Shown piece by piece: positions 34,671 to 44,215 of a DNA stretch of 64,000 bases; position 1 is the first letter of the stretch; each line of letters opens with the position of its first letter. The notes beneath the pieces were generated by a model, which was not told the origin of the DNA, made no database searches, and saw nothing but the letters and a program-made list of their open reading frames with translations. The stretch is from the NCBI GenBank assembly GCA_963693085.1, contig OY856409.1:666615591-666679590 (forward strand), written 5' to 3'. The translations under genes were made by a program, and so were the position numbers. This stretch comes from Alisma plantago-aquatica. Lineage: Eukaryota; Streptophyta; Magnoliopsida; Alismatales; Alismataceae.

Positions 34671-37600
34671 GTTGGGTTCCGACATCCTCTTTTCTTGCAG
34701 GTTCAAAAGAAATGGATTGTTGATAGTGGCTGCTCTAAGCATATGACTGGAGAAATCAGCCATTTCAACAAATTTGTGAAAAAGAAAGGAGGATCGGTAA
34801 CCTTCGGGGACAACAAGAAGGGTAAGGTTATAGGTGAGGGTGATGTAGGCAATGAATTATGTATTAAAAATGTATTGCTTGTTGATGGCCTACATCACAA
34901 TTTAATTAGTGTTAGCCAATTATGTGATAATGGTTATCTTGTGTTATTTACTGTTGTAGAATGCTTGCTTCTAGATTCCCTCTCCTACAATGTTATATAT
35001 AAGGGAACTAGAAATGGTAATCTTTATGTTATTGTTCTCAATTCTCTAAAGCCCATACTAAATAGATGCTTAGTTGTGGATAAAAACGATCTTTCTCTTT
35101 GGCATCGTCGTTTGGGTCATGTGAATTTGCATCAAATGAAGAAATTGAACAAAAATGACTTGGTTCGAGGACTTCCTAAATTGGATTTTGATAAGGAAGA
35201 GGAATGTCAACCTTGCACACAAGGGAAATAAACCAAATCCTCCTTCAAATCCAAAGGAGTCATGAGTACCAAGAGAGTTCTTGAGCTTCTTCATATTGAT
35301 CTATTCGGACCAATGAAAACACAAACGCTTCGTGGCTCCAAGTATTGTCTTGTTATTGTTGATGATTTTTCTAGATATACTTGGACTTTCTTTCTCGTTT
35401 CAAAAAGCGATACTCTTGATGTTTTCTCGAGATTTTGTAAACGAGTTGAAAATGAAGCTTCTTGCCATGTTGTTTCTATCCGTAGTGATCATGGGGAGAG
35501 TTTGAAAATGATCTTTTTGAACGTTTTTGTGAAAAATCGGGTTATTCGCACAATTTCTCTTCTCCTCGCACACCTCAAAAAAATGGAGTTGTTGAGAGGA
35601 AGAATAGATCACTACAAGAGATGGCTAGGACCATGCTTCTTGAGTTTGACACTCCTAAGAAGTTTTGGGCTGAAGCCGTTAGCACGTCATGTTTTGTGCA
35701 AAACCGAGTTTTCACACATCCGACTTTCAAGAAAACCCCCTATGAACTATGGCGTGGTAGGAAGCCGTCTATTGACTTCTTTCATGTTTTCGGATGCCCT
35801 TGTTTTGTTTTAAACACGAAGCACTCTCTCGACAAATTTGATCCGAAATCGTATAAGTCTTTCTTCCTAGGTTATAGCACTACTCGCAGGGCTTTTAGAG
35901 TGTTTAACATTGAATTGTCTAAAATTGAAGAATCTATCAATGTTAAGTTTATTGAAACTAACCCTGTTGTTGGAAAGCATATTGGTGATGATGATGTTGC
36001 AGATGAAATAATTCCAATCTTAAAAGATCTCAACATCAAAGACAAAGGCAAGCAGGTTGCAGAGGAAGACAAAGGAGAAGAAAAGAAGGATCCCACTCCT
36101 CGCTTTGCAAAGAATCACCCCAAGGAGTTGATCATTGGCAATCCGTTTGAGAGAGTGAGGACACGAGATTCTCACAACAAAGAACAAGCAGATAGTGCCT
36201 TCATCTCCCAACTAGAGCCAAAGAACATCAAAGAGGCCCTTGGTGATGATGAGTGGATCCTTGCCATGCAAGAAGAGCTTGAGCAATTTGAGAAGAATCG
36301 TGTGTGGACTCTAGTTCCAAGACCAAGTGATAGAAAGACCATTGGCACCAAATGGGTCTACCGCAACAAGCTTGATGAGCAAGGAAAAGTGGTAAGGAAC
36401 AAAGCAAGGTTAGTAGCACAAGGTTACAACCAACAAGAAGGTATTGATTTTGATGAAACTTATGCTCCTGTTGCTAGATTAGAATCTATCCGTATGCTAC
36501 TTGCCTTTGCTAGTTATAAAAATTTCTTGCTTTATCAAATGGATTTTAAAAGTGCATTTTTGAATGGTACAATCGAGGAGGAAGTTTTTGTTGCTCAACC
36601 TCCGGGCTTTGAAAATGACAAATTACCCAATCATGTTTATTTGCTACAAAAAGCTCTCTATGGACTCAAACAAGCACCTCGAGCTTGGTATGAGAAATTA
36701 AAGAACTTTTTGTTAGATAATGGGTATGTCATGGGCAAAGTTGATTCTACCTTATTTCTAAAACACACTTCTAACCATTTTCTAATTATTCAAATATATG
36801 TGGATGATATCATTTTTGGCGGGACTGATCTTGATCTTTGCAAGGAGTTTAGTTCTCTTATGCCGAGTGAATTTGAAATGAGCATTATGGGTGAGTTGAC
36901 CTTCTTCCTCGGCTTTCAAATCAAGAAAACAAAGGAAGGAAACTTCATCAACCAAGGCAAATACACAACTGAACTACTCAAGCGCTTTGGGATGGAGAAC
37001 ATGAAGCCGATGGATACACCCATGTCAAATACCGCCAAACTTGATAAAGATGAAGAAGGTGAAAAGGTAGATGAGAAGCTCTATAGAGGTATGATAGGAA
37101 GTTTACTTTATTTAACTGCCTCTAGACCTGGCATTATGTTTAGTGTTGGCTTGTGCGCTCGCTTTCAATCTTTCCCTAAGCAGTCGCATCTCACTGCTGT
37201 TAAGAGAATTTTGAGGTACTTAGCCAAAACTCAAAATTTTGGTCTATGGTATCCTAAATCAAGGGATTTTACTCTTACGGCATATAGTGATGCGGATTAT
37301 GCAGGGTGTTTGATTGATAGAAAGTGCACAAGTGGCACTTGCTTCCTTCTAAGACCATGCTTAGTGTCTTGGTTCTCCAAGAAACAAAGCACAGTGGCAT
37401 TATGAACTACCGAAGCTGAATACATCGCAGCCGGGAGTTGTTGTGCATAGGTCCTATGGATGAAGCAAATGCTCCAAGACTTTAACATATTTTTTGATGC
37501 TTCTCCTATCTATTGTGACAATACTAGTGCAATTAACCTCTCTTATAATCCTATATTGCATAGTAGATCTAAGCATATAGAGGTTCGCCATCATTTTCTT

Positions 37601-37753
37601 CGTGATCACATTGCCAAGAAAGATATCTATATCACACATGTGGACACGGAAAATCAGTTGGTGGACATTTTTACAAAACCTCTAGCTAAAGATCAATTTA
37701 ACTTTATTCCATCTAAACTGCTCATTATTGATTTAAATGATATTGTTATGTGA
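34671..37753 (+). pseudogene. pol: Copia Pol: protease, integrase, RT, RNase H (broken)
   Basis: Same frame as gag. The protease has the DSG triad (WIVDSGCSKHMTG, about 34710). GAG-pre-integrase and the integrase zinc domain follow (LWHRRLGHVN, CQPC, about 35098-35220). The integrase core has HIDLFGP and SDHG, with the catalytic Glu in VVERKNR. A TAA at 35229-35231 (Gln expected), a 1-bp loss in the G run at about 35494, and stops at 37403 and 37448 disable it. RT is intact from about 36300: FLLYQMDFKSAFLNG, LYGLKQAPRAWYEK and catalytic YVDD (about 36799). RNase H has YSDADYAGCLIDRKCTSG, TTEAEY, and ends near IFTKPL. The RT-RNase H stretch 35621-37405 is one open frame. Confidence 0.95.
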
Positions 37754-38030
37754 TCTAGCTAGTGGTCTCTATCCTATATGCTTGCTCATGTCATTCTTCA
37801 CCTTATGTTGCCTATACATGCTTGCTTATGCTTATTTTGCCAATCAATATGCCTAATTTTTGCTTTTTTTTGGGTTTTTATCGAATTTCACGTTTTATCG
37901 CTAAATAGTGCCCAATGATGAGCAAAATGTGCCTAGGTATGTTATTTATGCATAATAGAATGGAAAAATAAATTTAATAGGCATGTATGTGGCTAGAATC
38001 TAAGATTTAGTTTGCTAGGTCAGGTTGACC

Positions 38031-38206
38031 ATCGGTCGAGTTTCACCCCAGAAAACTCGACCGATCTGGACCCGAGAGATGTTCTTCAGTGGACCGATCG
38101 GTCGAGTTGTCCTGTCTCTGAACTCGACCGATCGACGGGCTGCGCCAACTTAAAACTTAGGATCGGCCGACTATTTTCCCTTGCAACTTGAAAATAGCCG
38201 ACCGAT
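38031..38206. repeat. Three palindromes between pol and the 3' ORF
   Basis: Hairpins at 38031-38065 and 38095-38134 use the same ATCGGTCGAGTT arms as the LTR hairpins, with new loops. A third at 38162-38206 has different, longer arms (ATCGGCCGACTATTTT and its near complement) but the same overall size and outer ATCGG/CCGAT. They sit just before the extra ORF. Confidence 0.9.
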
Positions 38207-38379
38207 TCCTCTTCTCTTGGCCCGTGCTCTCCACCCTAGCCCTAACCCTTCCCCGTTCCCAGCTCTAGGGTGCCTTAGCAGCTTGCTCCTGACCTTCCCG
38301 GGTGCCGGTTGTGTGTTGTTGTTGGGTTTCGAGGTTCATTTTGCTTGTGTGTGCGTTTTCTTCTCTTGTTTTTTCTTCC

Positions 38380-40056
38380 ATGGCTTCCCACAGGAGAAAA
38401 CGACCCGCCCCTAGCAATGCCCCAGCTTCTTCCTCGACCCAACGGTTGATTCCCTTTGATAACACTACATTTGTATCTCTAGAGGCTGTCAATCGGTATA
38501 AGGATCTCCTTCCTAGGTCTCCTTTTCCTTTCCACCCCCTAGTTGGTCCAACCCATTTTCAAAACCACATCAACTCCATCGCACAGCTTCTTGCACATCA
38601 CAACCTTTCCTCCCTTGCAATCGAGAGTGACTGCTTCAACAATCAGTTAACTAGTACAAAAGCAGTTCACGAGTTCTATGCTAATCTGCGCTGGAACTAT
38701 GATTCGATTGTTCCTCCGCCAAATACCGAAATAGTCCTAACATCGATGATCGCCGGTCGTCGGTTTCAACTCTCCGAGGAGACTTTCAATCTCTATCTTG
38801 CCGGAGATGAAGAAACCACTACTTGGCGCCGAGGCTATGACGAGTATTTTGATCTTTTGGACCCGAAAGCCTTTTACAAACATCATGAATTGACTTTACC
38901 AGATATTCATCAATATTTGAAAAAGCCTGACGTGGCCTATAAGAAGCGGTCCACCCTTCCCTCCTCCTCCCTTGACCTCCGGAAGCGCATCCTAGCCCTT
39001 GTGCTTAACTACGACATCCATCCGAAGTGAAATCAAACGGATATTGCGGAAAACACAGTAGTTTTGATGTATTGTTTGTTGAATAACATAGGTGTCAAGT
39101 GGGCTCGTTACATTCTACATCATATGACCTGCTTTGACAAAGGGAAGAACACCAAGGGCACCCATCCTCCCTATCCAGCCTTGATCTGTGGTCTCTTCCA
39201 GTTCGCCACTGACAAATCACTCTTTTCCGACTTCCATTACCCGGTTGCTCGAAAGGGAGTGTGCATTAGTGAAACCACTCTTCTAAAGTCTGTCCCTGCC
39301 CCTGCCCCTGGTGCTTCTGGCTCTGCCTCAGCCTCCGCCTCAGCTTCTGCTTCTGGTGCCCCTCCTACCTCCACCCAGGCTCCACCCCCGCAGCCACATC
39401 CCTGCCCTAGCCGTGCGTCGTTCAGAGCATCAAATGAAACCCTTATTGGATACATGATGCATGAATAGGCGTACAATCGCCAGGTCCAGGATCACCTCCA
39501 TCAGGATTTGTGTTCGATCATGTCTACCATGAACCTATCCTGCTCTTCACCCTACCCAGCATACCAGCCGTATCCGGGTAGTGCTTATGCCTCCTATGCA
39601 TATGAGCATTACTTTCCTACTCCACCACCGTTTGCTGCCGAGCCTTCCGCTACTACTCCACCTCAGTATCCCTCCAGTAGCTCTACTCCTGTATATCTGC
39701 CGCTACCTGCTGCCCCCCTGGCCACTCTGCTCGCGTCCTTGGGGGACTCTGCTCCTTCCTTTCCGTAGGCCCAGGAGCTCCTAGCTCTTGGCATGTCATG
39801 GGCTGAGCAGAATGCCCGCTGGCCCGGTCGCTCCTTTGGTCCTGCTGACGAGGAGATGCCCGACCAGGCTGAGGATGCCGATGAGGATGCCGACGAGGAT
39901 GCTGATGATGCTGACGATGATGGTTCTTCTACCGAGGATGGCGATGATGGTGCTGGTTCTGCTGCTGGCACAGCTGCCCCGCCTTCGGATGGCGATGAGG
40001 ACTACAACCCAGGCGATGACGAGGAAGCAGTTGACATAGATAGCTTAGATGTCTAG
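38380..40056 (+). pseudogene. Extra 3' ORF of SIRE-type copia element (three in-frame stops)
   Basis: One frame of 559 codons runs from ATG 38380 (MASHRRKRPAPSN) to 40056, broken only by TGA 39028, TAG 39466 and TAG 39766. All three could come from single C-to-T or G-to-A changes (Trp or Gln codons). The N-terminal 220 residues (VHEFYANLRWNYDSIV, IAGRRFQLSEETFNLYLAGD) resemble the 'putative plant transposon protein' family found in many plant retroelements. The middle is Ala/Ser/Pro- and Tyr/Pro-rich. The C-terminus is very acidic (EDADEDADEDADDADDDGSS). Elements of this lineage are often said to carry an env-like ORF here; I see no convincing transmembrane segment, so an envelope role is not supported. 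Function unknown. Confidence 0.75.
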
Positions 40057-40763
40057 GAGGTTGTCTTAGATTACAGTCTAGCATGTCTATTATATATATC
40101 TTTCTAGACTCTTTTGTATAAGTAACATCCTGGCACATTAGTCTGAGCTGTACTATTTTCTTATTCTCTGCTTTCTCGCTTTTATGGTTGTAGTCGCTTA
40201 TGAGAACATATGTCTGAGTTGGAATATCATTGCTATCTACTTTAGCTATTTCATCTGTGTTATCTTATGCTTGGTGTTTGATGAGCTATATTTTGATTCT
40301 GACTTGGATTGTATGTTTCTCCACTGTGGTTGTATGTTATATGCCTTTACTATGTTGTCTATTATCTTTTGCATGTATATGTGGTTGAGTCTTGGAGAAG
40401 ACCTTGTTTTTTGCTCTTCTACCCCCCTTCCTTTTTGATAATGTCAAAAGGGGGAGATATATCTCATGATTTGAGACTCAATCATATTGTTGTTTGTGTT
40501 TTACTATTGCTTTCTTTGCTTAAGTGATCCTTTTCTTGTTAAATTGATGTTGATCATATGACATGTAAAGGATTACATATTACAGGAATATTTGTTTTGC
40601 CATGTATAGAAAACCTAACAGGTGAGAGGAAGCATAGTTTGAGGGGGAGCAATTCCAATTGTTCTTATCATGAATCCCCCTAATTCACAAGGCAAAGGTT
40701 TAATTTTCTTATCCTTTTCAATATGTTTGAGGAATGGTTTGTCATTGTCAAAAAGGGGGAGAA
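40057..40763 (+). other. Copia 3' untranslated region with PPT-like tracts
   Basis: Non-coding, with T-rich sequence. Purine tracts are at about 40445-40456 (AAAAGGGGGAGA), 40639-40650 (GAGGGGGAGC) and 40750-40763 (AAAAAGGGGGAGAA). The last touches the right LTR and is the functional PPT; the first shares its TGTCAAAA context and looks like a duplicate. Confidence 0.8.
40750..40763 (+). other. Copia polypurine tract
   Basis: AAAAAGGGGGAGAA directly precedes the right LTR start TGTTGACC; it primes plus-strand DNA synthesis in this class. Confidence 0.9.
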
Positions 40764-42292
40764 TGTTGACCTAGAGGTTGTACATTACCTATATTTTGAT
40801 AATGACTTAACCATTCCATTCATATGTATCTAACATGTGCGTTAAAGATTGTTTGCAGACATTAGGTCAATGAAAATGATCACATATACAAGCCCTAGAA
40901 TGGGCCAAGTGCAAGCCAAATTGACTACAAGTGTGCAATTTAGGATTTCCATGTAAATCACCTTAAAACATAAATGTAATCACTTGTAACGATGAGTATG
41001 CTTGTAACTTAGAAGAGAAAAATGTTTGGGACAAAATTCACCAAGTGCTAATCACTTTTATTGCAAATTAGAAAATCCATTTCAGGCACTTGGTCGGTCG
41101 AGTTTCCCACCCTGAAACTCGACCGATCATCCTGAGTCGATTTTTTGAAGATTGCAATCGGTCGAGTTGTGCACTCACAGAACTCGACCGATTGGGTAGT
41201 AGGCCAATTCCAGTTGGAATGGTCGGTTGAGTTTCCTCAGGACAAACTCGACCGATCAATTCAACATCGGATTGCCTGCTACCTGATCGGTCGAGTTACA
41301 CCCATTGATACTCGACCGATTGCACTGTACAGAGTTTGCAAAAAAAGTAATATGACCGTTGGTGAATTGTTTTGGGAAAAAATATAGCCGTTTTCTTGAA
41401 GGAAAAACGACCACTTATGCACCCAAGTGTCCCACAACATAAAGGGCCACCCTAAACTATAAATAGAACCCCTTGGACTTCATTCCAAGCTGCTCTTCCA
41501 TTGCAAACTTGGTTCTAGCTTAGTTGAGAGTGTTCCAAGCCCTTGAGCCCCTTTCTCTCTCTACCTTCAAGACAATTTCGTGAGTGAGATAGGTCCTTGT
41601 GTATGAGAGCTATCCTTTGTGCTATGTAAAGCTCTCCTTTCTTTCTTCCCACCTCCAAATCAAATAGAAGTTTGATTGAAGCTACTTCTCCGAGTGAAAG
41701 AGGAGTTGTTGCTTTTCTTCTCCGAGTGAAGGAGAAGATGTGTTGCTGATCTTCAAGAGTGAAGATTGATCGTTGCTCCAGCTCCCTTGGTGAAGGGAAA
41801 ACGTGGGCAAGCTCTCCAAGTGAAGGAGAGGTGCAAGGAAAGCTCAAGAAAGATAGGTAATTCCTGCAAGGCTGAAGACAAAGGTGAGATTGGGTAAGTC
41901 CTTTGTAGAAGGCTGAAGAATCTCGCTTTGTGGGTAAGTCCTTGGATAGGTAGAAGATCTTAGCTTGTGTAATTAAGCCCTTGGTTGTGTGGTTTATGTT
42001 TCTTGTAATCTTATCGTGATATATAAGAGGACCAAGTTGCAAATCCTAGAGTCTAACCAACTCTAGGTAGTGGACTGACATCGCTCCTAAGTTTAGGACG
42101 TGGAACCACTCTAAACCACATGTCCAAGTGCATGATATTCATTATCTCTTATCCTTGCTTTGTATGCTAGAATAGGATATCAAATTGTTGCTTGCATTAG
42201 CTTTTGCACTCCAATTAAATTGGTGGTCTAATCGATTTTGTGAAGTGTGTGTAGCTCTATTCACCCCCCCTCTAGAGCCCATCGATTCAACA
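40764..42292 (+). repeat. Copia right LTR
   Basis: 1,529 bp, colinear with the left LTR at about 97% identity by eye. It has the four palindromes at 41093-41321 and the TATA box near 41458. It ends in TTCAACA and is followed by the GTTCC target duplication. Confidence 0.95.
41093..41321. repeat. Four ATCGGTCGAGTT palindromes in right LTR
   Basis: Same four hairpins and loops as in the left LTR. The third left arm here reads CGGTTGAG, so both LTRs have independently lost a CpG in this arm. Confidence 0.9.
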
Positions 42293-42297
42293 GTTCC
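42293..42297 (+). repeat. Target-site duplication of the copia element, right
   Basis: GTTCC, identical to 31048-31052. Confidence 0.95.
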
Positions 42298-42418
42298 TTC
42301 TTATTTTCATCTCCAAGTAGAAGCACAAATCAGCACCCAATTCATTGATGATTGCTTTGAACTTCTTTTGGCTCCGAGGAAGTGAGGCGCCCCTCACATT
42401 CCAGGCTAAGATGGACAT
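42298..42418 (-). pseudogene. LINE ORF2: N-terminal start of endonuclease
   Basis: ATG at 42418 opens ORF2 with MSILAWNVRGASLPR, the typical start of a plant L1 endonuclease; the Asn of the NVRG motif is a catalytic-site residue. It starts 2 bp after the ORF1 stop. After about 40 codons (ADLCFYLEMKIRRN) the copia insertion interrupts it; the frame continues correctly at 31047 when the insert and one duplication copy are ignored. Confidence 0.85.
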
Positions 42419-42420
42419 GA

Positions 42421-44126
42421 CTATCTGGTGAAGGACCCTCTCCCTCTTCCGGATCGGGTCTGGTTGCTGATTCCTCCTCTGCCATTTCCAGTAATACTGC
42501 ATGTGCGTTGCGGGCTGAGGTTGGGCCCTGTGTCGCCCAAGATCTCACCATCTTCAGTGCTAGTGTTGTTGAGTGCTGCAAAACGGTTGGCAGTCCCAAC
42601 CCGCTCGCCACCTCCCTGGTTAAGCCTGTCCTCAGTAGATGCTGGAGGCGGTGAGGCCTGTGAGCCCACCAATGACCAGGTAGCAGAGTCCAGCTCTGTC
42701 TGGTTTGTGACAACAATCACCTCCGTAGCTGCAGCCGCAGCAGGGTCAATCCCCCCGGTATTAGCCTCAGGGGACACCGCATCAGTGGTGTGGACGCCGT
42801 ACAACAACACAATGTGTGTGGGGACGCCTTGCAGCGGCATAGAGGTCGTGGTCGCATCCACCTCTAGCACTCCTCCGGTGAAGTGGAGGCCAGGTTCCTG
42901 TTGTCTTCCTTGCAGGTCCGCCCCGGTACCGTCGACTAAGGAGACCGGTCTTCTGGATGGGCGCCGACGTCTGCTTTTGTACCTGCCTGTTCTGAGGGCA
43001 GGGGTTGCCGTCGCAGGTGGTCGAGGCCCTGGGCAATCCCCGTCTCTGTGCCCGAAAACTAGGCAAGCACCGCAACGATCAAGAAGGGCCTCGTACAACA
43101 CCTTGATTTCCCAAGCTTGGCCATCGGACAGCTCCATCATCACAACAGGTGGGGGTTTCTTGTCTGCTGAGATGTCTACGCAAAAGCGAGCACATCCTAT
43201 CCTGGATCTCTGGGTCCTTTTGTCGAACACCCGAGGTGTGCCCACAGCATGGGCGATGATCTCCACGGCTCTGGGCGACCAATGGGTGCCGATGTCAGGC
43301 AGCGAAGCCCACACCGGGGCAATTTTGAGAGCCGCACGGTGGAGGTCAGCCTCTGGCGTCCATCTCCTCACCAGCACTAGCTACTGATCAAAGAACCACG
43401 GTCCTGCCTCAGTGGCCTTCTTCATGTCGTTACTGGTAGCAAAACGCACCAGTATCAGTCTGCTCACCAGGATCGAGGCTTCCTGGTCGCCCCGAGGTCT
43501 CCACGTGCGCACCATCCAGCCTTGGATCTACTCGATCACTAGTTTCTTTTTTCCCAGCACCTGGACCAGAATGGAGAAACGGTGGTATTCGTTCATGTCG
43601 GTGAGCACCAGCTCAGAGAAGCTAGTCCACGGTCTGTCATCCTCGCTCTTGTAGAAAGCTTGCCGCGGATCCCCCAGAGCCAGAGAAGACTTGGTAGTGG
43701 CCTCAGCTTGATCCTCGACTAGGGTACTGAGCCAAGGTCTCTCCACGGTGACGTCCACATCAGGGGAGGACCAAGGCGCCACCTTAGGGTCGCTAGGCCA
43801 TCGAGACCCTCCAGAGCCAGGCAGATCGGAAAAGAAGAAGTATGTGGCGAATGGGTTGGGGTTGGGGCTGTGGTTGCTGTAGAAGTGGAAGTGGCGGCGG
43901 CGGCTGACGACAGGGTTAAGGATGCAGATGCGGCTACAGATTTGGAAACAAATGCGGAGGTATTTGGGGGTGGAGGTGGAGGTGGTGGTGGATTGGTGTT
44001 GTTGGGGGCGGTATGTGGCACTACGCCATTACTATGAGTAGAGGAGGAGGTGGTTGGGATAGGGTTAGAGGTTGGAAAAGCAGAGGTTGCAGGGGATTTA
44101 GAGAGGGAGCCACCCCCGCCCACCAT
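42421..44126 (-). pseudogene. LINE ORF1: gag-like RNA-binding protein (broken)
   Basis: Minus strand, from MVGGGGSLSKSPATS (44126). The N-terminal 130 codons are Pro/Ser/Thr/Ala-rich with a run of nine Pro. A frameshift at about 43720-43780 leads into a DUF4283-like domain (YHRFSILVQVLGKKK, then ATEAGPWFFDQ). Stops are at about 43528 and 43380. From 43377 to 42421 the frame is open (318 codons) with IAPVWASLPDIG, and a CCHC knuckle CGACLVFGHRDGDCP at about 43060. ORF1 proteins of plant L1s bind the element RNA. An open frame on the opposite strand (42428-43387) is a shadow of this gene. Confidence 0.85.
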
Positions 44127-44215
44127 GGAAACAGCGAGCGGAGCACAAGCCCTAACCCCGATCCTAGAGATGGAATGGAGGTTTCGCTCTCTAGAAACGG
44201 AACAGAGGTTCCATA

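Larger units (their letters stand above)
31053..42292 (+). mobile_element. Ty1/copia retrotransposon, SIRE/Maximus type, 11.2 kb, nested in the LINE
   Basis: Complete structure: LTR 31053-32580, PBS, gag, protease-integrase-RT-RNase H, extra 3' ORF, PPT, LTR 40764-42292, and 5-bp target duplication. The integrase-before-RT order defines copia. Long LTRs, a long coiled-coil gag and an additional ORF after RNase H point to the SIRE (Maximus) lineage. By eye the two LTRs differ at about 40 of 1,528 positions (about 2.7%), suggesting insertion on the order of a million years ago if usual plant rates apply. The coding region has several disabling changes. Confidence 0.95.
42293..44215 (-). mobile_element. 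L1-type LINE, 5' segment (ORF1 and start of ORF2)
   Basis: The minus-strand continuation of the LINE at 27740-31052. It contains a short 5' leader (to about 44215), ORF1 and the first 42 codons of ORF2. The exact 5' end is uncertain. Confidence 0.85.

Noticed and set aside
38302..38380. Hydrophobic N-terminal extension (VSRFILLVCAFSSLVFSS) as a signal peptide of an envelope-like protein
   Set aside because: It lies upstream of the first ATG (38380) and would need a GTG start, which is unlikely in a plant mRNA.
42428..43387. 319-codon plus-strand frame
   Set aside because: Antisense shadow of LINE ORF1, whose minus-strand frame has a CCHC knuckle and DUF4283-like sequence.
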